Source of the DNA: Chitinophaga pinensis
Lineage (GTDB): Bacteria; Bacteroidota; Bacteroidia; NS11-12g; UBA955
Assembly: GCA_945877575.1 (NCBI GenBank)
Contig: CAMDUE010000017.1
Span: forward strand, 1 to 45,516
Length of the DNA: 45,516 bases
Direction: 5' to 3'
Every line of letters begins with the position of its first letter. Within the stretch, counting starts at the first letter, position 1. Below, in pieces: positions 8,777-17,013 of the stretch. The notes below the pieces were generated by a model. It saw only the letters and a list, made by a program, of their open reading frames with translations, ran no database searches and was not told the DNA's origin. Position numbers and translations under genes: made by a program.

Positions 8777-10738
8777 CTATTTGACCCACACCATTCCTGA
8801 GAATTTATAAGGCAAAAATCTTTTGCATTTTTCGCTGTATTTAAGCTCCAAATAGTGAACAGCAAGAATGCTATTTTTCCCTTGAATGATCATGCCTTCA
8901 TCACCCCAGTTGTATCTGGTGTCTTTATTGATCTTTATGTTCTCGAAATTCGGGAACTTCTTTTGCAGTGTACTGTAAAAGGCATATTTATCATTCAATC
9001 CAGGACCTTGTATTTGCAAAGAGTCAAAAGAACCATCATAATCTAGAGAATTACCATCAGCTATCCTTGTAAAAAGACCGTCGCAATCGTCCCCATTTCC
9101 GTAAAACATTGTTTCGTCTTTGTCGGGATTGATTAAAACCAAGCGTTTCCAATTTCCTGCAGGTATGTTTAGATTGGTTCGGGCAGATGAAGCACTTCCA
9201 GAGATAGTGAGAATATGTTCTGGAACTTCTACTGCGCTATCTACTACTGTAGCTGGGACTTCGACTTCAGTTGCTTCAGCTATAGTATTGTATCTGTCAT
9301 ATTCATCTCGTACTCCGTAAACTTTCAGCGTATCAGACAACCATGATTTTACTTCCCAAGTACTGATTCGATTGGTTTTTACCAATTTCCCTGTATCGTT
9401 GGCAATCATTTCTGGCAACACCAGTGCGGGTTCTAAACCAGTAATATTGTGCTGATCAAACATATACATTACGTCTTCATGCAATCTATCAGAGGCACTA
9501 TCGCTCAGAATAACTCCCTGCTTGAGTTGTTTTCCGTCAAATATTCCCGCTTTTTTGAATTCCTCTTGGATGCGCTGGGTTTGATCTCTTTTGGATACTG
9601 ACCATGCGTTGATTCCAGGCACAAAAAATACCAAAAACGCGGTCACCGCTAAGCTAAACGGTATCATTCCAATGTACTTGTTCTTAGTCAGAATCATGAA
9701 AATGGAAATGGCGGTCAACCAAATAGCCAAAGCCAATAAACTGTATCTCAATACCGTAAATCCGTATTCATCAATCCTAATTCCTGCCGCTACAAAAAGT
9801 AAAATCAACAAAGGCAGAAGCGCAATGTAATATCCACGTGAATAGTGGTGAATCCAACGATCATTCGTCCCAAAGGGATATAACAAAAGCAAGGCCAACA
9901 TTCCTGCTACAGCAAACGATAATATCATGTTCGAAACCCATCCAACGGGGAGTTTCCACTGAACCAATATTTGGCCTGCGTAGGCGTATAAAATTAACAG
10001 ATAAATGAGAACGAGCGGCAGCAAAACATATTGAGCGAATACCTTGAGCGGCTTGGGAAAGTTTTGGTTGTCATCTTGAACCTGCACACCATTTGGAATA
10101 CCCGAAACGAAAATCAAGGTAGATACCAATCCCAACATGATAAACATCAAATAGGCATAGTAATGGCCCTTAATTTCGAGTCCAAACAACTGGTCTAGAG
10201 CCAACATTGCGCCCGCTAGACCCGTGTACAAAACTCCACAGTACAAAGCCGTGGTGAATGTTCTTAAAAATAGGGTTTGATTGTATTGCCAAACGGCGTT
10301 TGAATTCTTTTTGTTCACCACCGGCAAAATGGCCGCCAATAAATGGAATACCACGGAATAACTCCAATATCTCAGCCATATCCGCTCTTCAACATTGATG
10401 CTCTGCTGATAGGAACTCAGATCAAAGTAAACGAAAATCAATATCCCAAACAACAGATTGATCAATCCCAATCGGAATATTCTGTTTCTGTTCAGGTTGT
10501 TCTCTAAAAGCAAGTGCACCGTAAAAGATAAGGGTAAAGACAGAGAAGCGGTCATACCTACTCTAAGTAAAAAACTCAGAAATTCATCTTGATACTGTTT
10601 TTCTGCAACTCCAATACGCACAGCCCATATCCCTACAGCTGTCAAAATTAAACCGCTAAATATGGTGAATGGAAAACGCTTGACCGAATTCAGGGCCAAT
10701 TGCAGCAAAACTTGGGGAGATTTAAACCAATTGGCCAT
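8777..10738 (-). CDS. DUF4153 polytopic membrane protein
   Basis: The first 370 or so residues of this 653-residue protein are about a dozen hydrophobic segments, for example FTIFSGLILTAVGIWAV and LGLINLLFGILIFVYF. A soluble C-terminal part of about 270 residues follows. The membrane part fits the DUF4153 family, whose role is not known. The C-terminal part contains GNWKRLVLINPDKDETMFYG and probably lies outside the cytoplasm. The gene starts 7 bases after the M13 peptidase stop, so the two probably form an operon. It is followed 22 bases later by aroC. Confidence 0.75.
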   Translation of the reverse strand: MANWFKSPQVLLQLALNSVKRFPFTIFSGLILTAVGIWAVRIGVAEKQYQDEFLSFLLRVGMTASLSLPLSFTVHLLLENNLNRNRIFRLGLINLLFGILIFVYFDLSSYQQSINVEERIWLRYWSYSVVFHLLAAILPVVNKKNSNAVWQYNQTLFLRTFTTALYCGVLYTGLAGAMLALDQLFGLEIKGHYYAYLMFIMLGLVSTLIFVSGIPNGVQVQDDNQNFPKPLKVFAQYVLLPLVLIYLLILYAYAGQILVQWKLPVGWVSNMILSFAVAGMLALLLLYPFGTNDRWIHHYSRGYYIALLPLLILLFVAAGIRIDEYGFTVLRYSLLALAIWLTAISIFMILTKNKYIGMIPFSLAVTAFLVFFVPGINAWSVSKRDQTQRIQEEFKKAGIFDGKQLKQGVILSDSASDRLHEDVMYMFDQHNITGLEPALVLPEMIANDTGKLVKTNRISTWEVKSWLSDTLKVYGVRDEYDRYNTIAEATEVEVPATVVDSAVEVPEHILTISGSASSARTNLNIPAGNWKRLVLINPDKDETMFYGNGDDCDGLFTRIADGNSLDYDGSFDSLQIQGPGLNDKYAFYSTLQKKFPNFENIKINKDTRYNWGDEGMIIQGKNSILAVHYLELKYSEKCKRFLPYKFSGMVWVK

Positions 10739-10745
10739 GATTCAA

Positions 10746-12782
10746 TTACCAGATTTTAACGCGGTCTTGATCGGCTTTATACATTTTATGTCCTTCTTTG
10801 ACACCAAAAGCTTCATAGAAACCAGGGTGATTTTGCAAAGGACCAATAGCTCTATAATAACCAGGCGAATGAGGGTCAGTAACCAATCTCATGCTCAATT
10901 CTTCGTCGCGAATTTTACTTCTCCAAATAGTTGCCCAACTTAGGAAGAATCGTTGTTGTTGAGTGAATCCATCCAATTTTTCGGTAATAGGTTCGCGCTT
11001 CAAATGAATCATCAATCCATCGTATCCGGCAGCGACACCGCCTAAATCACCAATATTTTCACCCAAGGTAAACTCTCCATTCACGAATTTTCCGGGCAAT
11101 GCTTCGTAACCGCTGTATTGTTCAGCCAATTTCTTTCCTCTTTCCTTGAATTGCTTCAAATCTTGCTCTGTCCACCAATTTTGAAGGTTTCCGTCTGCAT
11201 CAAACTGAGCACCCGCATCGTCAAATCCGTGAGAGATTTCATGTCCAATAACCGCTCCAATTCCCCCGAAATTCACCGCAGGATCGTTTCTAAAATCAAA
11301 GAAAGGAGGCTGTAAAATAGCTGCAGGGAATACAATCTCATTGTTCACTGGGTTGTAATAGGCATTCACCGTTTGAGGCGACATACCCCACTGGGTTTTA
11401 TCAACGGGTTTGCCAAATTCTGCCATATTTTTAGCGGTACCCCACTTGGCTGCATTCAACATGTTTTGGAAATAACTTCCGCCTTGAGCGTAGGTCTTAA
11501 CATTCAATTGGCTGTAGTCTTCCCACTTGTCAGGGTAACCAATTTTCACCATCATTTTATCCAATTTCCCGTTGGCTTTTTTCTTGGTTTCAGCACTCAT
11601 CCAATCCAAATTATTGATTCGAACGCGGTATGCTGCAATCACGTCGTCTACCATGGCTTTAGCCACTTTTTTCGCTTCCTCGGGGAAGTATTTCTCTACG
11701 TACAACTTGCCCAACGCTTCGCCCAAAGTTCCGTTCACCACGGCCAATGCTCTTTCTTCTTGGGGACGTTGAGCCGGTGTACCTCTCAAGGTTTTTCCGT
11801 AAAATTCGAAGCGTAATTTTTCCATGTCCTCGCTCAAATTCTCCATCGCTCCGCGCATATCGCTCCATAAAAGCAAAGCTTTTAAATCTTCCACATCTCT
11901 CTCCTGAAACAATTTAGCGGTTGCTTCCATGTTCTTCACATCGCCCAAAATCACTTTGTCAGGACTCACACCCAAAGCCTTCAACATACCGTCTACGTCC
12001 ATGCCCTTGACCATTTTTTTGAATTGCTTCAAGGTTCGGGGATTGTATCTCTTCGCAGGATCACGCATTTCCACACGAGACATTTTATTCTCTGCCAAGT
12101 ATTTTTCCATACTATAAATGGTTTCAGCAATGTTCTCTGGATTTCCCTTCCAATCGTATGCTTTAAACACATCTACAATAAACTTCTTATAGGCCACTTG
12201 CAATTTCACCGACTTCTCATCGGTCTTCAAATAATAATCTCTGTCAGGCAATCCCAATCCAGGTCCATAAGTATACATGACGTTCTGGTTGGAATTTTTC
12301 ACATCCGCACCGACATAAAATCCCAAGAAAAAGCTACCCCCGTAAGGAGCGTATTTCACCATGTAATTAGCCACCTCTTTCTTGTTCTTCAGCATGGCAA
12401 TTTCCATCAAATAAGGAACCACGGGCTTCACGCCTTGCTTGTTTCTATTTTGGATATCCATCACCGATGCATACAACGCAATAGCCTTACCTTGATCAGT
12501 TTCTGGCCCGTACTCTCCGGACTTCGCCGCTGTTTTCAACACCGACAGCGCCATAGAATCGGCCATTTTACCGAGTGCATCAAAAGACCCCCAACGACCT
12601 CTATCGCTAGGAATTTCGGCTTGCTTCATCCATTTCCCGTTCACGAAAGAATAGAAATCATCACCGGGTTTCACGCTAGAATCTAGATAATTCAAATTCA
12701 GGGCTCTGTAATCACCACCCGCTACAAAAGCGGTCAAAAAAGCAGCCGTTGCTGCTGAAAATATGAGTTGTTTGAGGTTCAT
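10746..12782 (-). CDS. M13 family zinc metallopeptidase (neprilysin-like, PepO type)
   Basis: The 678-residue protein has a signal peptide (about residues 1-22, no lipobox Cys) and the M13 layout. An N-terminal helical domain starts at KPGDDFYSFVNGKWM. The catalytic domain has NAYYNPVNNEIVFPAAILQPP, the zinc motif HEISH in VIGHEISHGFDDAG and the third ligand in ENIGDLGG. It should cleave oligopeptides in the periplasm. The C terminus ends DRVKIW, where family members usually end in CxxW. Heptanucleotide repeats lie 20 bases upstream of the start, so they are probably in the leader or promoter region. Confidence 0.93.
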   Translation of the reverse strand: MNLKQLIFSAATAAFLTAFVAGGDYRALNLNYLDSSVKPGDDFYSFVNGKWMKQAEIPSDRGRWGSFDALGKMADSMALSVLKTAAKSGEYGPETDQGKAIALYASVMDIQNRNKQGVKPVVPYLMEIAMLKNKKEVANYMVKYAPYGGSFFLGFYVGADVKNSNQNVMYTYGPGLGLPDRDYYLKTDEKSVKLQVAYKKFIVDVFKAYDWKGNPENIAETIYSMEKYLAENKMSRVEMRDPAKRYNPRTLKQFKKMVKGMDVDGMLKALGVSPDKVILGDVKNMEATAKLFQERDVEDLKALLLWSDMRGAMENLSEDMEKLRFEFYGKTLRGTPAQRPQEERALAVVNGTLGEALGKLYVEKYFPEEAKKVAKAMVDDVIAAYRVRINNLDWMSAETKKKANGKLDKMMVKIGYPDKWEDYSQLNVKTYAQGGSYFQNMLNAAKWGTAKNMAEFGKPVDKTQWGMSPQTVNAYYNPVNNEIVFPAAILQPPFFDFRNDPAVNFGGIGAVIGHEISHGFDDAGAQFDADGNLQNWWTEQDLKQFKERGKKLAEQYSGYEALPGKFVNGEFTLGENIGDLGGVAAGYDGLMIHLKREPITEKLDGFTQQQRFFLSWATIWRSKIRDEELSMRLVTDPHSPGYYRAIGPLQNHPGFYEAFGVKEGHKMYKADQDRVKIW

Positions 12783-12801
12783 TTTGGGAGTTGGGGGTTG
12801 G

Positions 12802-12850
12802 TCTTTGGTCCTTGGTCTTTGGTCTTTGGTCTTTGGTCTTTGGTCCTTGG
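12802..12850. repeat. Heptanucleotide tandem repeat, TCTTTGG/TCCTTGG, 7 units
   Basis: Seven perfect-phase units (five TCTTTGG, two TCCTTGG) lie upstream of the M13 peptidase start. The same unit returns at 13299-13375, on the other side of the four-helix-bundle gene. Confidence 0.95.
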
Positions 12851-12853
12851 GGG

Positions 12854-12872
12854 ATTTGTAATAATTACAAAT
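12854..12872. promoter_or_regulatory. 19-bp perfect palindrome next to the repeat array
   Basis: Two arms, ATTTGTAAT and ATTACAAAT, flank a single central A. The site lies between divergent genes, next to a TATATTTG (minus strand, 12868-12875) that fits the -7 consensus. It could be an operator, or a weak hairpin. I cannot tell which from the sequence. Confidence 0.4.
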
Positions 12873-12945
12873 ATAATAAATTAGTTGACCATTGAGTTGC
12901 GAATATCGCCAAGGAATCCGACAAAAGCGGGCCGAAATTCGCTGT

Positions 12946-13290
12946 ATGAGAAACTACAGAAATTTAAATGTTTGGAACCAATCAATTGAATTGAACAAAA
13001 TGGTATTTTCAATCTTTAACGCTTTACCTAAATCGGATGTTTATGAATTGCAAAGTCAGTGCCGAAGATCTGCCATTTCAATTTCTTCTAACATAGCCGA
13101 GGGCGCTGGTAGAGATTCAGAAAAAGACTTTGTTCGATTCCTACACATAGCCTTGGGTTCATCGTTTGAACTTGAATGTCAATTGATTATTCTAAAAAAT
13201 GTTTTTGGAACTGAACATCCAGAACTCATGAAAGAGTTAGAATCGGTACAAAAACAACTAAATGGGTTGATTAAGGCTTTGACGAAGTAG
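12946..13290 (+). CDS. Four-helix-bundle protein (S23/IVP, Avd-like family)
   Basis: From the ATG at 12946 the protein has 114 residues and is all-helical. It carries the family marks LNVWNQSIEL near the N terminus and the central RRSAISISSNIAEGAGR. Such proteins are encoded in 23S rRNA intervening sequences and beside diversity-generating retroelements, but also as orphan genes. Their role as orphans is unclear. No rRNA or reverse transcriptase is seen here. The open frame extends upstream to 12892 without a better start. Heptanucleotide arrays bracket the gene on both sides. A truncated relative is at 25976-26149. Confidence 0.85.
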   Translation: MRNYRNLNVWNQSIELNKMVFSIFNALPKSDVYELQSQCRRSAISISSNIAEGAGRDSEKDFVRFLHIALGSSFELECQLIILKNVFGTEHPELMKELESVQKQLNGLIKALTK

Positions 13291-13298
13291 TCCGATAG

Positions 13299-13375
13299 TC
13301 TTTGGTCTTTGGTCTTTGGTCTTTGGTCCTTGATCCTTGGTCCTTGGTCCTTGGTCCTTGGAGGTTGGTCTTTAG
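13299..13375. repeat. Heptanucleotide tandem repeat, TCTTTGG/TCCTTGG, 11 units
   Basis: Four TCTTTGG units are followed by TCCTTGA, four TCCTTGG, AGGTTGG and TCTTTAG. A short inverted run of the same word (CCAAAGACCAAAGAC, 13402-13416) follows and forms the 3' end of the GH3 fusion gene. Confidence 0.95.
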
Positions 13376-13415
13376 CTATTAATCTTTGAGTGGGGCTTTA
13401 GCCAAAGACCAAAGA

Positions 13416-16313
13416 CTAAAGTCCAAGGACTGTACTCAATAATCTCCCCCTCCACCCTTTCTTGGCTAAAATGTTTTGTTGATCGTTGGGATAGGTGCGG
13501 TTGGATAGGAAGACGAAGACGGTTTGTGATTCGGGGTCAGCCCAGAGCCATGTGCCAGTGAAACCGGAATGTCCGAATAAACTGGTGGGCGCGCCGGGGT
13601 AAACGTTGTTTCCGTGGGGTTTGTCAAAGCCTAGTCCACGGTGGTTGGCGGTGGTGATTCGTTCGGTGTGGTAGACTTCGGTGAATTTTTGAACGGTTTC
13701 GGGTTTGAATAGTTTGAATCCATCGTAATCATGTCGAGATGAGTTCAACAAGGCTTGCATGAATTTGGCCAAGTCAACCGAGTTGCTGAACAGACCTGCG
13801 TTGCCCGAAAGTCCCCCAAGAAAAAAAGCAGAGGGGTCATGAACCTCCCCGCGGATTAATTTGCGCCAAGAAGAATCGTAGGCCGTGGGAGCCACATGAG
13901 CGGCCAAACCGAATTGATTGGGCTTATATCGGGTCATTTTCATCTGAGCGGGTTGAAATACTTTTTTGTATAGAAACTCATCCAACGTGAGATCAGAAAG
14001 GTGTTCTACAAATTTGCCTAAAATGATGGCGTTTAAATCGCTGTAAAGATATTCAGCATTGAATCCGCCTCGAGGTTGGGTTTTGCAAATCCAACGCCAA
14101 ACCGAATCGCGCAAACGATCAGGCAAAGAATCAAACAACAAGGTATCGGGGTGGTTAGAAATACGCTGATAGAGCGGCAAAAATGCCGGAAGTCCGGTTC
14201 TGTGTGTAAGAAAACTAGATATGGGGAGGTGGCTCCAAGGATATTTACGAACTTCCTTCCAATAGCGGCCAATGGGATCATCTAACCGGTATTCACGCTC
14301 TTCGAAAAGCTCCATCATGGCAGCCGTCATGCCTACAATTTTAGTGATGCTGGCAATGTCATAGACAGTGTACTCATTCACGGGAAGCAGGGTGTCGCCA
14401 TCAGAAAAATGCGCTAAGTATGATCCGCGAGAGATGTTATATTTTAATTGGCCATCTTTGAGAACCAAAAGCTGAGCAGAAGTTGACGCTCCGCTGCTGA
14501 TGACAGAGTCCATGAGGTCGTTCAACTGCTTGAACTTCCCGCAAGAATCTTCCTGGTTGAATTCAGGATGCATGGGAAAACTCGCTTCCCAATCGTAATC
14601 ACGACCAATGACTACATTGTGGTTCAAAGGTTCACTAGACAGCTTAACGGGTGGCTTTCCCAAGATATTACGTCTACCAAAAAGAGCATCTATACAGGCC
14701 GATTGAAATTCTTCGCCGGTCTCATAGCCCACCATGACGGGAATTTTCCGGGTTAAATCGCGTAAAGCATAGATGTTTCCGGTGTGTATCAATACAGGGC
14801 TGCTCTTGGTAGATTCTACAAACTGAACCAAGTTTTTCGGCAATTTCCGGGGACTGTTACTCCACATCCGTTGGTTTCCGTTGAAAATCACCCAACGTTC
14901 ATCTTTCAAAGAATCAGACAATGCAATCAACGCTTGGGTAGAATCGAATTTCTTTGCCCAAATGAGTTGCACATTGGCATACCATTCCATCCTGCGGATA
15001 AGTGTTCTCGATATTCCATCCCCAAAAACCAATAAAAGAACCGTGTCTTTTTGAAACGGCAAAAGATGTCCTAATTTTAGAGGATTGTTATCATCGTCTG
15101 AAGAGCCGTTGATCAACGTAATTACCTTGTCGATGGGTTCGTTTTGCTGGTAAACGGTGTAATTCTCAGATATGCGCTGATCAATGGTTTCGGCGTTGAC
15201 TTCAAATTTGTCAAAAAGCCCTAATTGATGCTTAGAGAACAAAATGCGTTTTACTTTTTGGGCAATTTCAGCACTGTCTATCCAGCCCGAATCTTTTAGT
15301 CGAAGGGCTTCGGTGATGATTCCAGGCACATCCTCCGGAAAACAAATAATATCATTGCCTGCCTTCAATGCTCGAATTCCTGCATCCACGGCACCAAAAT
15401 GATTGGCGATGCCTTTCATATTGAGTGCATCAGTGATGATTAATCCCTCAAAATTCAACTCTTTCCGAAGCAAATCAGTGACCACGCTCCTACTCAATGA
15501 AGTAGGCATACTGTCTAATAATGGAACCTTTAAATGACCTACCATCACTGATTTCACTCCCTTTTTCAACATCAAATCAAAAGGCAAAAGCTCGTTTTGA
15601 AGGCTTGAAGGAGTATGATCAACTACAGGAAGCTCTTTATGAGAATCGGCAATAGTGTTGCCATGTCCTGGGAAATGCTTGGCGCAGCCCCAAACACCTT
15701 CGCTTTCCATTCCTCTGTTGTATGCGGCTGCCAAAGAGGCCGTCAGCAAAGGATTTTCGCCAAAACTTCGGAAACCAATGATGGGATTGTTGGGATTGAC
15801 GTTCAGGTCAACCACGGGTGCGTAATTCAGTTGAATTCCCAGCATCCGAAGTTCACGTCCTATGTACTTCCCCACCCTAAAGGCCCACTGAGTGTCTCTT
15901 GCGGCACCCAAAGTTAACGGATAAGGAAACTTATGAATGTGATCTAAGCGCATGGCTGCGCCCCATTCGGCATCCATGCTGATCAACAACGGAATTTTTG
16001 ATTCTTGCTGATAAAAGTTCAACGCCATGCTCTGATTGACGGCCGTGCCTTGGAAAAATATGATTCCGCCCACTTCCCAATCTCTGATTTGCGATAACAC
16101 CACAGGGTCAATTTCGGCGTTGCGCGTCCATGCCGGAACCATCATGGTTTGTCCCAACATTTGCTTGAAAGTTAAGGTCTTTAATAAGGAATCTGCCCAA
16201 ATTTCACTTTTTTCTTTCGGGGGATATGTATACGTTTCAGCACCCAAAACGGACTGCGAAAACACACTTAAAACATTAAATATCAAATATATAAATACAA
16301 ATACCCTCCTCAT
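13416..16313 (-). CDS. GH3 beta-N-acetylhexosaminidase fused to a serine hydrolase (beta-lactamase fold)
   Basis: From the ATG at 16313 the protein has 965 residues; a longer frame from 16340 would start upstream of a -7-like TAACTTTG. A signal peptide (about 1-22) leads to a GH3 domain with the NagZ-type catalytic loop AKHFPGHGNTIADSH and the downstream Asp in IITDALNMKG. A linker region of about 200 residues follows. The C-terminal domain has the SxxK motif in ASITK, a YSDLN YxN-like motif and HSGFTGT. Both halves suggest work on peptidoglycan or muropeptides in the periplasm: release of GlcNAc, and a peptidase or esterase step. The last three codons are heptanucleotide repeat. Confidence 0.9.
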   Translation of the reverse strand: MRRVFVFIYLIFNVLSVFSQSVLGAETYTYPPKEKSEIWADSLLKTLTFKQMLGQTMMVPAWTRNAEIDPVVLSQIRDWEVGGIIFFQGTAVNQSMALNFYQQESKIPLLISMDAEWGAAMRLDHIHKFPYPLTLGAARDTQWAFRVGKYIGRELRMLGIQLNYAPVVDLNVNPNNPIIGFRSFGENPLLTASLAAAYNRGMESEGVWGCAKHFPGHGNTIADSHKELPVVDHTPSSLQNELLPFDLMLKKGVKSVMVGHLKVPLLDSMPTSLSRSVVTDLLRKELNFEGLIITDALNMKGIANHFGAVDAGIRALKAGNDIICFPEDVPGIITEALRLKDSGWIDSAEIAQKVKRILFSKHQLGLFDKFEVNAETIDQRISENYTVYQQNEPIDKVITLINGSSDDDNNPLKLGHLLPFQKDTVLLLVFGDGISRTLIRRMEWYANVQLIWAKKFDSTQALIALSDSLKDERWVIFNGNQRMWSNSPRKLPKNLVQFVESTKSSPVLIHTGNIYALRDLTRKIPVMVGYETGEEFQSACIDALFGRRNILGKPPVKLSSEPLNHNVVIGRDYDWEASFPMHPEFNQEDSCGKFKQLNDLMDSVISSGASTSAQLLVLKDGQLKYNISRGSYLAHFSDGDTLLPVNEYTVYDIASITKIVGMTAAMMELFEEREYRLDDPIGRYWKEVRKYPWSHLPISSFLTHRTGLPAFLPLYQRISNHPDTLLFDSLPDRLRDSVWRWICKTQPRGGFNAEYLYSDLNAIILGKFVEHLSDLTLDEFLYKKVFQPAQMKMTRYKPNQFGLAAHVAPTAYDSSWRKLIRGEVHDPSAFFLGGLSGNAGLFSNSVDLAKFMQALLNSSRHDYDGFKLFKPETVQKFTEVYHTERITTANHRGLGFDKPHGNNVYPGAPTSLFGHSGFTGTWLWADPESQTVFVFLSNRTYPNDQQNILAKKGWRGRLLSTVLGL

Positions 16314-16473
16314 GAATTGCGCAAAGTTACGAAGAACCAACGCTTAAATAAGATTTGTTCGTTTCAGGGATTTTAAGTTTTTTCGAAATATTGACTTGCC
16401 CAGGCCACGTTTTACGAACAAAATGTGTCTATGGAATTGCTGTTGCAATGATGGCAAGCTATGAACCCTGCAA

Positions 16474-17013
16474 ATGACAGACAAAGAAATCGTGGAAGGC
16501 TGCATTCGGGAAGACCGAAAATGTCAGAAGTTTCTGTGGGAAAAACACTCCCGGAAACTCATGTCCCTTTGTCTGCGGTACTGTCAAAATCAGGAAGAAG
16601 CTGAAGACGCCCTTATGGAAGCCTACGTAAAAATATACGACAATATGAAATCATTTCGGTACCAAAGTTCTTTGGAAACCTGGATGCGTCGTATCTGCGT
16701 AAACATATCCATCAATAAAATAAGAGCCCGCAAATTCAACTGGCAAGACATTTCCGAAAACGAATACCAAATTGGTTACGATGATCACGCATTCGATCAA
16801 GTGAACGTTGACCAAATAATGAAATTCATTGGCAAATTACCAGACGGTTACCGCACCATATTTAATATGTTTGCCATAGAAGGATATTCACACAAAGAAA
16901 TATCCGAAACTCTAGGCATTGACGAAGGCACCAGCCGTTCCCAATTAGCCAAGGCTCGCAAAGTACTTCAATCTATGTTACACCAACTTAATCCCAATCC
17001 ACATGAACAATAA
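16474..17013 (+). CDS. ECF-type RNA polymerase sigma factor
   Basis: The 179-residue protein has region 2 (CLRYCQNQEEAEDALMEAYV, then SLETWMRRICVNISINKIR) and region 4 with a helix-turn-helix (GYSHKEISETLGIDEGTSRS). There is no region 1 or 3, as in ECF sigma factors. It redirects RNA polymerase to a small regulon. The gene overlaps the next one by 11 bases; that product has a cytoplasmic N terminus and one membrane span, as expected for its anti-sigma factor. The target promoters are not visible. Confidence 0.93.
   Translation: MTDKEIVEGCIREDRKCQKFLWEKHSRKLMSLCLRYCQNQEEAEDALMEAYVKIYDNMKSFRYQSSLETWMRRICVNISINKIRARKFNWQDISENEYQIGYDDHAFDQVNVDQIMKFIGKLPDGYRTIFNMFAIEGYSHKEISETLGIDEGTSRSQLAKARKVLQSMLHQLNPNPHEQ

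Noticed and set aside
12024-12686. 220-residue plus-strand frame
   Set aside because: It is antisense to the M13 peptidase, whose family motifs are complete, and has no recognisable features.
12946-13290. Four-helix-bundle gene as part of a diversity-generating retroelement or an rRNA intervening sequence
   Set aside because: No reverse transcriptase, template/variable repeat or rRNA sequence is present nearby.
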